From assembly GCA_002070055.1 (NCBI GenBank), contig MWCM01000012.1:1-42820 (forward strand): a stretch of 42,820 nt of DNA, written 5' to 3'. Every line of letters starts with the position of its first letter. Position 1 is the stretch's first letter. Positions 30,672 to 39,765 of this stretch are shown in pieces. A program made the translations under genes and the position numbers. The notes under the pieces are model-generated. The model ran no database searches. It saw only the letters and a program-made list of their open reading frames with translations, and had not been told where the DNA came from. This DNA comes from a bacterium ADurb.Bin212. GTDB lineage: Bacteria > Patescibacteriota > UBA1384 > XYA2-FULL-43-10.

Positions 30672-32732
30672 TTATGCCTCTTTTAATGAAGGTCTAATGT
30701 CTACTCCAGGACTTGAACTAAACGTATATCTAACCAAAGTGCCAACTGTGTTTGGAATCGTTCCAAGAGCAAGCCAACTAACGCCGCTATTTGTTGAGTA
30801 TTCAAACAATCCAGCGTTTGTTACAGTGTTGTGAGTTACCAAAGTTACGTCTGTTAAATCCAAAGCTCTGTAGTAAAGAGTTGGAACCGTAGACGGATAA
30901 GCTTTTTTCAATCTAAATGCTGACTTTGAAGGGCTTCCATTTTCAGAATCATCAACGCTTAATTCCCAGTGCTCTGAATTATCTGTCAGTGAGTCGTAGC
31001 CTAAAACGAACTCGCAAAGCTGCGCGTGAATGCTTGTATCAAGAGCAAGAGTGGAAAACAAAATCTTAAATTGTATCTGTGTGCCAGACGCAAATGCTGT
31101 TAAGTCTTCAGCAAAAGGAATTGACGTCCAACCGCCACTGATAGAGCCAAAACCACTTGTTCTATAATAAATATCAAGTGATCCCGTGTAATCATAAAGA
31201 GCATCGAGCGTTGTTAAAAACTTTAAGACAGATGGATTAAGACTTAAAACCTTTGTTGTTATAAATGAATAATCAAAGTGAGAGTCCGATCTTAAATCAC
31301 ATAAGAAAATACCACGCTGGCCAGTAGAGCCAGTAGATACCCCAATCCATCCATTTTCAACGTCCATTCCTGTAATCGCAGTAAATGGCTGAAATTCAAT
31401 AGCCTCTGTTGATACACCTTCAAGGTATCTGTTGTTATTGCCGCCGAATATTTTCTCAATTACGTTATTAACAAAAGACTTTATAACAAACACCGTGCCC
31501 ACTGTGTATATTGCGCGATCAAGAGCGTTAGACCATGTTGCATAGGTTGCTGCTGGTGCAATTATCTGGTTAGGACTACCTAATAAATTCACCGTAGCTA
31601 GTGAAGGCCAAGTAACAGCCCCAGTAGTTAGTTCTGATAACTTTCCTAAATAAAGATTTGAGTTTGTTGAAAAAAAAGCGCAGTCAAATCCAGATAAAGG
31701 CCCATGCTGTGGCTGCGCAAAATCTTCGCTATCTGTTAGCAAAAGAGTACCAGTTATTACTGGCAAATTGCCTGTTTTAAATAAGAAGCTTGCGTGGCTA
31801 GTCCCAAACGCTCGGCCAATAGTTCCAGCGCTAATATCAGTTGTGAAGTTAATCGCAGCGCCACCACTTGTTGCCGATAATTGATAACTAACTCCAGCTA
31901 CTGCGCTTACAACAAAATAAGTTGTGCCTACAGTAAAACCTGCGCCGCCTGTTAAAGCTGTAAAAGTCACTGGATCGCCGTTAACAAAAGTATGTCCTGC
32001 GTGGTTAATTAAGTTTGTTGCCTCTGTGCCAGTAATAGCAAATGTCGTGTATGTGAGCGCAGCACTTGTATCAAACACATAATATTGATGAGTGGCCGAT
32101 ACACCGTTATGGACATACATACGGTTGGAAGCAATATCTAGAACAGAACCAGCGCTTGCTGTATTGCTATTTACGTGAGCTGCTCCAGTGTTGGCCGGAT
32201 CTTGCATAAAATAAACAGCTTTTTGAGCGTTACCTGTAGCAAAAGGAATTGTCGGAAATCCAATGGGCACAAAATCAGCTAAGGCCAAATTGTTGACAAC
32301 AAAAGAGCCGCCGTTAATAAGAACAGACCCTGTCGTTGTAAAATAAAGTTTCCAACCAGTTGTCCCAGTGTCAATCGCTTTAATAGAACGATAAACGTGT
32401 GTGGTTGCTGCTGTATCTGGCATAGCCACCTGAACTTTGCCCACATAAGCGGTTGCTCCTGTGTCGTAATTAATTGTGTAAAGAGCAATAACGCCAAGTC
32501 CAGTAGCCTCTAATTGAAATATAAATACGCGACCGTTTGGAGTCATATAGTGAGCGTTTGGAGCTGGTACAACCGCGGCATCTGTAAAAGCATCTAAGAA
32601 TTTATTTAATGGAGGACCAAGAGCTGTTTTTGAATCAACAGTTTTAGAAAATGCTCGCCCTTGAACCGTGGTTTTTGTTTGGTCGTAACTTGAAACTACA
32701 TCGTCAAGTAATCCAGCCTTTATATATCTCAT
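30672..32732 (-). CDS. Large beta-rich virion protein
   Basis: A 686-residue protein, mostly beta-strand, with many Gly, Thr, Ser and Ala. An internal segment (about 246-303: GHTFVNGDPVTFTALTGG...YFVVSAVAGVSYQLSATSGG) is a domain that recurs in many phage fibre and tail proteins. The first two-thirds looks propeller-like in its repeated strand spacing. No catalytic site is obvious. It is probably a fibre or head/neck appendage protein, coming after two paralogous proteins. Its start has AAAGGGGATATAAA upstream. Confidence 0.6.
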   Translation of the reverse strand: MRYIKAGLLDDVVSSYDQTKTTVQGRAFSKTVDSKTALGPPLNKFLDAFTDAAVVPAPNAHYMTPNGRVFIFQLEATGLGVIALYTINYDTGATAYVGKVQVAMPDTAATTHVYRSIKAIDTGTTGWKLYFTTTGSVLINGGSFVVNNLALADFVPIGFPTIPFATGNAQKAVYFMQDPANTGAAHVNSNTASAGSVLDIASNRMYVHNGVSATHQYYVFDTSAALTYTTFAITGTEATNLINHAGHTFVNGDPVTFTALTGGAGFTVGTTYFVVSAVAGVSYQLSATSGGAAINFTTDISAGTIGRAFGTSHASFLFKTGNLPVITGTLLLTDSEDFAQPQHGPLSGFDCAFFSTNSNLYLGKLSELTTGAVTWPSLATVNLLGSPNQIIAPAATYATWSNALDRAIYTVGTVFVIKSFVNNVIEKIFGGNNNRYLEGVSTEAIEFQPFTAITGMDVENGWIGVSTGSTGQRGIFLCDLRSDSHFDYSFITTKVLSLNPSVLKFLTTLDALYDYTGSLDIYYRTSGFGSISGGWTSIPFAEDLTAFASGTQIQFKILFSTLALDTSIHAQLCEFVLGYDSLTDNSEHWELSVDDSENGSPSKSAFRLKKAYPSTVPTLYYRALDLTDVTLVTHNTVTNAGLFEYSTNSGVSWLALGTIPNTVGTLVRYTFSSSPGVDIRPSLKEA

Positions 32733-32744
32733 TTTATATCCCCT

Positions 32745-33278
32745 TTAAAATAACGCTAAAGTATAACCGTCGCGCTTGTAACGAATTCCCGAAGTTGAAT
32801 ATGCATGCGTTTTCCTAACACTATCTGGTGCTAATACTGCCCCAACATACTCTTCTTTATCAATTCTCTGTTTCATAGTTCCAACATCAAGCCAAAAAAT
32901 AGTCTTTACCAAATTAGTATTTGGATATAGAGCGCTTGAATATGTAACCGTATTTATTCTCTCAGTTCTTAAGCCAGAATCAAGATAAGTTACGCTAAGG
33001 ACTTTGTCGTATGCCGCAAGAGACGCTAAATGAAACTTAAGCTTCTTATTGGCCCTTGGAATTAATTCCCAATCGGACTGACTCCCCACTAGGGCTATCT
33101 TTTGGTATAACTCGCTAGTCGGACCTCGTAAATAAATAGATCCAAGAGAGGCTGCGTCTTGATCGCCAGAATCCCCCCCTGGAATAGCCGTACCATAAAT
33201 AATATCGGCAAAATCAGTGTCGCTATTTTCAGAGTAGACACGTATTCCATTTTCGGTCTCAAAAAATCTCTCTCCCAA
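32745..33278 (-). CDS. Short fibre-module protein, paralogue of next upstream
   Basis: A 177-residue protein. Its first 72 residues are paralogous to the N-terminal domain of the gene at 33309-34349 (ENGIRVYSENS and AASLGSIYLRGPTSELYQKI versus EKGLRIYQENS and AASIGSLYVREGTGELYQKI). The start is TTG at 33278, supported by GGGGGAG close upstream and by alignment to the paralogue's ATG. The C-terminal part differs and is beta-rich. Probably an adaptor that attaches to the same partner as its paralogue. Confidence 0.6.
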   Translation of the reverse strand: MGERFFETENGIRVYSENSDTDFADIIYGTAIPGGDSGDQDAASLGSIYLRGPTSELYQKIALVGSQSDWELIPRANKKLKFHLASLAAYDKVLSVTYLDSGLRTERINTVTYSSALYPNTNLVKTIFWLDVGTMKQRIDKEEYVGAVLAPDSVRKTHAYSTSGIRYKRDGYTLALF

Positions 33279-33308
33279 TAGCTCCCCCTCGAACTAAATT
33301 ATAAATAC

Positions 33309-34349
33309 CTATCTAATTTCTTCTCGAATTGCCGTAACTGTAACTCCAGCTGTTGAGGAACTTGCTCTTAGTCTCATTGTTTGACCTGCACCAGTTCCAT
33401 TAATATCTACTGAAATGTTTAAGTTAAAGTTAGTGCCAATTCTAAGCTGAGCATAAACCGTATCATCTGCTTGCGTAGCGTCTGCTACCGATGTTCCATT
33501 GTGAGTTGCAAAAACTTCCATTGATTTAATTCTAGCTGGGTTTGCATCTTCAAAAACGTGAATTTTCCAATGAACCGCTTTTACATCGTCAACTAAAACA
33601 GAATCAACTGTCGCCAGAGTTGTTAATGCTGCTACTTGAACTCTTTTAACCGATCTTCCATCAAGTTTTGCAATAGCACTCTCAACAGAGTCTGCATTTG
33701 ATATTACTGCTCCAGAATTGTTTGCTGCATAACCGCTTGATAAGCTAATTCCAGTCGCAAAATTCCAGTCAACGTCTGCAATCTTATTAATGATTGTTCC
33801 ATCGTAAACTACAATTGCGCCGTTCTCAAAACCGTCTGCATCTGGTAAATAGTTTTTTGTATAAAAAGTATCGTCTGCAACAAGTGGGCTAGCTGCTGCA
33901 ACAAACGTAACATCGTCACCAGATACCGCTGAAATTCTAAGTAAAACTGGTGTACCATCTGCGTCTGTTATTACGTGCTTATTTACAACAAATGCTGAAA
34001 CTGGAAGTGGCGTTCCATTGTCGTCTGTAAATGGTGTAACAACCATATCTCTAGTGCCAGCGCCTTGAACTTCATTCGTAACTGCGATTAAAGATTCAGG
34101 TCTCCAGTTACCAACTACACTTGATGAGGTTGGGGAGTTTAATTGCCAGTCTCCAGAGTTACCGTTGTTTAAAATCTTTTGATATAACTCGCCAGTGCCT
34201 TCTCTAACATATAAAGATCCAATTGAAGCTGCTGATTGATCTAAAAGACCGTCTGGCGCAGCTGTGCCAGTAAGAATATCAATAAATAGAGCCGAATTCT
34301 CTTGATATATCCTTAGACCTTTTTCTATTGCGTGTAAAACTCTAGACAT
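33309..34349 (-). CDS. Fibre-like structural protein with shared anchor domain
   Basis: A 346-residue protein. Residues 1-70 carry the anchor domain shared with the next gene (EKGLRIYQENS, then GSLYVREGTGELYQKI...GDWQL). The rest is beta-rich and Val/Thr/Ala/Asn-rich, like a fibre shaft or a head decoration domain. AGGGGGA lies before the ATG. It sits between the collagen-like gene and its paralogue. Function is structural by composition and context. Confidence 0.65.
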   Translation of the reverse strand: MSRVLHAIEKGLRIYQENSALFIDILTGTAAPDGLLDQSAASIGSLYVREGTGELYQKILNNGNSGDWQLNSPTSSSVVGNWRPESLIAVTNEVQGAGTRDMVVTPFTDDNGTPLPVSAFVVNKHVITDADGTPVLLRISAVSGDDVTFVAAASPLVADDTFYTKNYLPDADGFENGAIVVYDGTIINKIADVDWNFATGISLSSGYAANNSGAVISNADSVESAIAKLDGRSVKRVQVAALTTLATVDSVLVDDVKAVHWKIHVFEDANPARIKSMEVFATHNGTSVADATQADDTVYAQLRIGTNFNLNISVDINGTGAGQTMRLRASSSTAGVTVTAIREEIR

Positions 34350-34361
34350 TAATTCCCCCTG

Positions 34362-35339
34362 CTATATAACAATTCTTGAATACTTTATTTCTAATGTATT
34401 AGTAGAATTATTCGTTAAAAAAACCTCTGTGTTAAGACCAGAAAAAGACGCGTCAACAAGCACTGGTATTTCGTCTCCAGTCCTTGCGTATATTTGCGTT
34501 CTAGGATTTAAATCGGTTTTTATGAGGAATAATTTTAGACCTTTAAATTTTGAGTCCGTTGGATCGTATATGTTAACGAAATACTCGACCTGTCTTATTT
34601 CAGATGTAACAAATTGATCCAGATTTACTGTTCCACTTGGAGCTACTGACTTTGTAAAGACCTCAGAGCCGCCGCCATTATTAATTATAGTCTGGCTTGC
34701 ACCTCTAACAAATTTTGCGTTAACTCCTCTAAGCTCTGTCCACTCACCCCAAGATCCATCTGCATTTTGAAATCTTAACTTCGTTCCACTCCACTCGTGC
34801 TTTGGCGTAAATCCATCAAGGCCTTTTTTACCTTGAGGCCCTTCAATAGATTTTCCATCTTTGCCATCTTTGCCAGGCAAACCCCTAGGACCAATTTTTC
34901 CAACGCCGTCTTTGCCATCACGACCATCTTTTCCTTTTATGTTTAAAGAAAAAATCCAAGAGCCGTTTATTTTTTTATATATATCTGAAGATTCTTCGTC
35001 TAAATAAAAATCGTTATCTTTTGAATCTGTAATTTCAAAAGGAACACCTTTTCCAGAAAACCAAATGGAGCCCCTAGCTCCGTCTGCTCCTCTGTCACCA
35101 GTGTTACCTTGGATACCTTGAGGCCCAACAATAGATTCTCCGTCACGACCGTCTAACCCTTTTGGTCCTATGATAGACTCGCCTGGAATACCTTGAGGTC
35201 CTGTCTCGCCCTTAAATCTATTCTCTTTTACTAATGAGCTTAAGGCTTCAACAATAGAAATGGATTTTATTTCTCTCATTAGAGAAAAATCCACTGGAAC
35301 TTTTTGAATTTGTTTTAAGTTAGATCGCTTCAAATCCAT
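34362..35339 (-). CDS. Collagen-like fibre protein
   Basis: A 325-residue protein with two collagen-like Gly-X-Y regions at about residues 43-90 and 135-177 (for example GPQGIPGES and GPRGLPGKDGKDGK). Between them is a short domain with FYLDEESSDIYKKINGSW, resembling the motif in the two fibre-module paralogues. The C-terminal third is beta-rich. Such trimeric collagen-like stems are common in phage fibres. The start overlaps the portal gene's end by 20 bases, so expression is linked to the portal. It is unusual that it follows the portal rather than the baseplate genes. Confidence 0.8.
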   Translation of the reverse strand: MDLKRSNLKQIQKVPVDFSLMREIKSISIVEALSSLVKENRFKGETGPQGIPGESIIGPKGLDGRDGESIVGPQGIQGNTGDRGADGARGSIWFSGKGVPFEITDSKDNDFYLDEESSDIYKKINGSWIFSLNIKGKDGRDGKDGVGKIGPRGLPGKDGKDGKSIEGPQGKKGLDGFTPKHEWSGTKLRFQNADGSWGEWTELRGVNAKFVRGASQTIINNGGGSEVFTKSVAPSGTVNLDQFVTSEIRQVEYFVNIYDPTDSKFKGLKLFLIKTDLNPRTQIYARTGDEIPVLVDASFSGLNTEVFLTNNSTNTLEIKYSRIVI

Positions 35340-36942
35340 TTTTAGTCAATTTCCAAACTTTGTTGTTTTGGTCCGTAAAAAATCTTTCCTCTGAATCAGC
35401 CAATTCCTCTTCGTCGTCTTCGACATCTTCGACATCTTCACTTGAATCATCCACTGGAGCTTGCGAACCAATAGATTGAAATTGACCGCTCTGACTTACT
35501 TTTCTTGGATCGGAATCTAAGACTAAATTAAATTTATCTATCTTCTCATTGTCCTCATGCATTTCTTTTAGCACTTGGTCTGGATCATTTCCTAAAGATC
35601 TATGAGCTTCGCTGAAACTTATTAAGCCAGATCTCATTGCTGTACTCATTGCCTTTAATTCATTTGCTGGATCAATCATCTCTCTCTTTGGAGGTGTCCA
35701 TAAAGCTGAAAGTCCATCTGTACTATCGATCTCTCCAGAAATAACAGCTGATTTTAAAAACCATTCAAATGCTTGATCGCAAAATTGAGGAATAATTGTA
35801 TTCCAACGCCATTGATCTATGTTTCGTTGAAACTCAATCCAACCCATTCGACCGCTTGAGAAATTTACTTGCGAGTAATCGTTTGAAAGTGCCTCGTATG
35901 TAATCCCAAGTCCTGCTGCAATTTGTCTTAAGAATGTTTTTACTAATGGATCAAAATCATTTGCACTTGGTGGGTTTGGAAATTTAATATCTCTACCTGG
36001 AGGTAATAACTCAATTGCTCCAGGCTCCATTTTGTCAGAGAAATTAAAATTTCCAGCTGCGTCTTGGCCCTCAACATCCGTTACAAATCCAGAAAACGCT
36101 GCTGCAACCTTTTGCTTCACTATTGTTGCGTCTATGAATTCGTTTAGGTCTTGCATTGTGATAATACAAGCGTGAAACCAAGGAACACCTCTCACCTGTC
36201 CTGGTCTATCTTGTTTAAAGACGTGAATCATTTCACTGGCTGGAATTCTTTTTGATATGTATGTATTTTTACTGATTGCTGAGTTATCGCCTGGATGATT
36301 TTCGTAAATATGATACGCCACTCGCTGGCCTTGGGGATCAAACTCAACGCCTTGAATAACTCTGTTCTTTGAACCTTCGTTAAAATATCCGTCCTTTAAA
36401 TTATCTAAATGATCGGGCTCCAAAACTTGAAGCTTTAAATTAACTCCAGACTTTGACTCCGTTACATTGATTTTTCTAATTAAACACTCGCCCGACTGAA
36501 CTATAGTATTCATAATTAAAGACTGAAGAGCGAAAAAATCTCTTCGTCCTTCAGCATCGCATTCTTTTGAGTACGCCCATTTTTTCCAGACCTCTTGAGC
36601 TGTCTTTGCTCGGCCCATTGCTTTAGCTTCAATCTTTAAAAGTATTCCAGCTCCAACAGTGTTACCAACAACAACATCTACGGCTCTTTTTGCAAAGGCG
36701 TCGTTTCTATATAGGTCTCTTGATCGGTCTCTAAGCCTTGATAGCTGTCCATAAGTTTCAGCACTTGAACTTGTAGACGGCGTAACCCAGCCGTCTGTCC
36801 TGCGCCCACTGGAAGCTCCGTCGTAAAACCTGGAGCTTAATCTTTTTTCTATGGTTTCCGATACAATCTTAGCTTGAGTACGCTTTAATCCAGCTGAAGG
36901 GCTTAGATAACCCACGAATTTATCTAAAAAAGATTTTTTCAT
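35320..36942 (-). CDS. Portal protein (lambda gpB-like)
   Basis: A 540-residue portal of the lambda gpB family, the dodecameric DNA entry ring. It shows RRTDGWVTPSTSSSAETYGQLSRLRDRSRDLYRNDAFAKRAVDVVVGNTVGAGI (about 46-99), then LQVLEPDHLDNL and EMIHVFKQDRPGQVRGVPWF (about 238-257). YSQVNFSSGRMGW (about 364-376) is a hallmark of this class. The C-terminus is acidic (SSEDVEDVEDDEEE). It lies downstream of gpW and overlaps the collagen-like gene. Length is normal. Confidence 0.93.
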   Translation of the reverse strand: MKKSFLDKFVGYLSPSAGLKRTQAKIVSETIEKRLSSRFYDGASSGRRTDGWVTPSTSSSAETYGQLSRLRDRSRDLYRNDAFAKRAVDVVVGNTVGAGILLKIEAKAMGRAKTAQEVWKKWAYSKECDAEGRRDFFALQSLIMNTIVQSGECLIRKINVTESKSGVNLKLQVLEPDHLDNLKDGYFNEGSKNRVIQGVEFDPQGQRVAYHIYENHPGDNSAISKNTYISKRIPASEMIHVFKQDRPGQVRGVPWFHACIITMQDLNEFIDATIVKQKVAAAFSGFVTDVEGQDAAGNFNFSDKMEPGAIELLPPGRDIKFPNPPSANDFDPLVKTFLRQIAAGLGITYEALSNDYSQVNFSSGRMGWIEFQRNIDQWRWNTIIPQFCDQAFEWFLKSAVISGEIDSTDGLSALWTPPKREMIDPANELKAMSTAMRSGLISFSEAHRSLGNDPDQVLKEMHEDNEKIDKFNLVLDSDPRKVSQSGQFQSIGSQAPVDDSSEDVEDVEDDEEELADSEERFFTDQNNKVWKLTKNGFEAI

Positions 36943-36943
36943 C

Positions 36944-37159
36944 TTAGCCCTTCAGTCCTTTTGAATGTTTCATGAATACTCGGCGCTTATTAGCCTCATC
37001 ATTTGCGGCATTAATGCCAAGCTCTTGCTCCATTAAGTCTTTAAGCTTAAGCATTTCCTCTAAAGTTCTGTACTGCGTTAATTTATCGCCGTATCTGACG
37101 GTAAGCACACCTTGAGATATAGAAATTATTAAAGACTCATACTGTTGCTGAGTAAACAT
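36944..37159 (-). CDS. Head-tail connector gpW-like protein
   Basis: A 71-residue protein similar to lambda gpW, which stabilises packaged DNA and prepares the head for tail joining. The YGDKLTQYRTLEEMLKLKDLMEQELG segment matches the family core. It starts within the last 23 bases of the HNH gene and ends one base before the portal gene, the normal terminase-gpW-portal order with an HNH gene inserted. Confidence 0.85.
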   Translation of the reverse strand: MFTQQQYESLIISISQGVLTVRYGDKLTQYRTLEEMLKLKDLMEQELGINAANDEANKRRVFMKHSKGLKG

Positions 37160-37802
37160 CGTTTTCTCCTACGCCAAGGCACTCATGCAGTGGCCATTTA
37201 GATCTTTTCATTCTTTGTCTAACTGTAGAATATTTTAAATTTAATTTTTCGCATAAATCAGTTAAGCAATATTTTTCGCCCAAATAAATAATGTTAACAT
37301 TAGATTTTCTGTTTCGATTTTGCTCTCCGATTGTCGCCCATCTACAATTTTCTTTAAAGTAACCTTTGGAGTTGTCGATTCTGTCTAATGTATAAAGTTC
37401 TGAAGGCCTAATTCCAACGTCGTTTAAAAATCCTTCAAATTCCATCCAGCTTTTGTCTATATACATTCCCTTATATATTATTAAGCTATGCTTAGCCTTA
37501 CACTGCCCCTTAATTCTTCTCATTAAAGAGGCCCAAGAGCTGTATGTCGGAGAAAACTTTCCGTCTGAGCTATGGCCATGCGTTTTTCTTTTCTCAGAGC
37601 TTATTGCGTGAGATTCTTTTTGAAGGCACCCACAACTTCTTATCTGACTAGAGCCAAGGCTTCCGGCTTTCACTATATGGTTCTTAGTTCCGCAGTCGCA
37701 GTCACAAAACCAAAAAGTACTTTGGTTTTTAATGTGAGCAAATCCAACGACCGTAAGTCTGTTGAATTTCTGTCCTGTTAAATCTTTATACCTAGGCTTC
37801 AA
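37137..37802 (-). CDS. HNH homing-type endonuclease
   Basis: A 221-residue HNH endonuclease. A zinc-ribbon-like N-terminus (CDCDCG with later SCGC) is followed by the HNH region (YTLDRIDNSKGYFKENCRWATIGEQNRNRK). The C-terminal tail resembles a small DNA-binding helical domain (TDLCEKLNLKYSTVRQRM). These genes are often mobile and sit beside terminase genes, and some assist packaging. The start is TTG with AAGGGG 6 bases upstream; an ATG nearby is out of frame. It overlaps gpW by 23 bases. Confidence 0.85.
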   Translation of the reverse strand: MKPRYKDLTGQKFNRLTVVGFAHIKNQSTFWFCDCDCGTKNHIVKAGSLGSSQIRSCGCLQKESHAISSEKRKTHGHSSDGKFSPTYSSWASLMRRIKGQCKAKHSLIIYKGMYIDKSWMEFEGFLNDVGIRPSELYTLDRIDNSKGYFKENCRWATIGEQNRNRKSNVNIIYLGEKYCLTDLCEKLNLKYSTVRQRMKRSKWPLHECLGVGENDVYSATV

Positions 37803-37812
37803 GCCATACCCC

Positions 37813-39765
37813 TTAGCGATTTTCCCAAAAACTAGATCGTTTGCGTCTCACTTCGTACTTACCACTAGAATAATCGGTTCCAATTGGTTTTTTCTCTGAA
37901 TTTTGTGAGTTTTCATTAAAATTTTCGACTGTTTCGCTGCTTTTTTCAATCTTTTCGTCTTTTTTAATAACATAATTAGGCCTAACAGGCTGCTTCATTC
38001 GCTCAATTCCAAGAATTGAAGCGCATGCTCTGGCAATAACCAGGGTATCTAAGACCTCGTTTCGCTCATATGTTTTAATCCATTCGTACTTTCGATAGCC
38101 CTTATGAAACCTAACCTGGACCTGTTCCGCCGTTAATTGTCTGAAAAATTCCTCGTCAAACATTGGGAAATGGCAGTATCCTTGGGGATAGCCGTTTATC
38201 ATTTCTGATTCGGTTGGTTTATTTAATCTAAGGTGTCCATAGATCTCGTTCTTAATATGGCTGGACCCTATCGACCAAACTTTTATACCCCTTCTTATTT
38301 TTCTACCCGACTGGTTAACGTCCACTGCCTTTGGTTGCGCTATTGTTGTTTGTAAATTATCAAACCCTTTTGTAGCCACAACTTTAGTAATAGGAAACTG
38401 TCTGCAGAAATCATAAACCGTTTGAGTGTTGTAACCAGAATCTATTCCAGTGAGTTTTATTCCTAGAAGACCGCCTTCGTATTCCCAAGTTTCAGAAATC
38501 ATAGGTCTTAATCTTTCCCAAGGTCCTGAAACAGATAAGTCCGAGGTGTCTCCAGGGATAACTCTGTAATCTATCGTCCATTTTTCTAAGTTAGGGGACC
38601 AACCAACAATGTGCATCTCTAGTCTGTCTTTTTGAACGTCTACTCCAGCCGTTATTAACTCAACACCCTTTGGAATTGTATTTGTCTTATAGTCCTCTCG
38701 CTTGTCGTAAAGATTTCTCCACTCTGGAGCATCTCCCTTTTCTTTCCAAGTCTCACCTAGAACTGTATTCACGAAAGTCTTTAATTTATCTTGAGAATTT
38801 TTAGCTTCAAGCCAATCTCTTACAGCCTCTCTCCAAGAATACCAACCAAGAGGGGAATAGAGAGAGTTTATAAAAAACCCAGCTTTTTCAGAATTCAAAT
38901 TGGCCTTAATCCATTTTCCATTCTCTAGCATTTGAGTTTTAGACGACTCGTCTATTACGCAACCGTTTTGCTCGCATACTAAATAAACTTTGTCTGGTGA
39001 TTCTGCATCCCACTTTATATTTTTCCACTCTATGGTTTGAAAGTGTTCGCAGTGAGGGCAGGGCACATAATATTTTCTTTGATCGGACTCGTTGTAATGT
39101 TTTTCTATTTTAGATCTTCCACTTATTGTTGGAGTTGAGGTCATAAATATTTTTCTCCTAGAATACGTCCGTGTTCTAGCTTTCGCTAAGTCAATGGGAT
39201 CACCTTCACCCGATGCATCGGCTGGGTACGCATCGATCTCATCCAAAAATAAATATCTAGCTGGTAGAGATCGCAAGCCAGCACTTGAGTTAGCACCAGT
39301 CATAACTAGAATCCCGCCGATGAATTCTTTTGATAAAACTGTGTTGCCAGAGTCGCGCTCTCTACTTGTTTTTACTTTTGCAGATAATCTTTCTGACTCT
39401 TCTATTAAAGTATCTATCCGTTGCTTTGAATATCTTTTTGCTAACTCAACAGTGGGTTGAACGCAAAGCATCGGCCCTGGAGCGTGGTCGATTACATAGC
39501 CAATCCAGTTATTTCCTGTTTCACTTTTTCCAATTTGAGCGCCTGCCATAAATACAATCTCTTCGGTCGAGTCGTATGCTGACAGAGTATCTAGAATTTC
39601 TTTTAAATAAGGGGTTCTTTTTGTGTGCCATTTGCCTGGCTCAGAGCTGGCCCTTTGAGATAAAAATCTATACTCATCTGCCCACTCGGAAACGAGTAGT
39701 ATCGGCTCTGGCCTTAGGCCTCCAATAAATCCTTCTAGGTATGGATCATAGTTTAAGTTTTCCAA
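37813..39765 (-). CDS. Terminase large subunit (gpA-like)
   Basis: A 650-residue packaging motor and nuclease of the lambda gpA family. ATPase motifs: Walker A AGAQIGKSE (74-82), Walker B YLFLDEIDAY (171-180), coupling motif MTSTPT (208-213). A CPHC...C...C zinc site follows at 236-269. The nuclease domain has GVDVQKDR with Asp375 and TGIDSGYN with Asp442. The C-terminus is Lys/Ser/Asn-rich. It overlaps the small subunit gene by 20 bases. It should cut at cos and pump DNA into proheads. Confidence 0.95.
   Translation of the reverse strand: MENLNYDPYLEGFIGGLRPEPILLVSEWADEYRFLSQRASSEPGKWHTKRTPYLKEILDTLSAYDSTEEIVFMAGAQIGKSETGNNWIGYVIDHAPGPMLCVQPTVELAKRYSKQRIDTLIEESERLSAKVKTSRERDSGNTVLSKEFIGGILVMTGANSSAGLRSLPARYLFLDEIDAYPADASGEGDPIDLAKARTRTYSRRKIFMTSTPTISGRSKIEKHYNESDQRKYYVPCPHCEHFQTIEWKNIKWDAESPDKVYLVCEQNGCVIDESSKTQMLENGKWIKANLNSEKAGFFINSLYSPLGWYSWREAVRDWLEAKNSQDKLKTFVNTVLGETWKEKGDAPEWRNLYDKREDYKTNTIPKGVELITAGVDVQKDRLEMHIVGWSPNLEKWTIDYRVIPGDTSDLSVSGPWERLRPMISETWEYEGGLLGIKLTGIDSGYNTQTVYDFCRQFPITKVVATKGFDNLQTTIAQPKAVDVNQSGRKIRRGIKVWSIGSSHIKNEIYGHLRLNKPTESEMINGYPQGYCHFPMFDEEFFRQLTAEQVQVRFHKGYRKYEWIKTYERNEVLDTLVIARACASILGIERMKQPVRPNYVIKKDEKIEKSSETVENFNENSQNSEKKPIGTDYSSGKYEVRRKRSSFWENR

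Noticed and set aside
34362-35339. Collagen-like repeats as a sign of eukaryotic origin
   Set aside because: Gly-X-Y stems are common in phage fibre proteins and need no transfer from eukaryotes.
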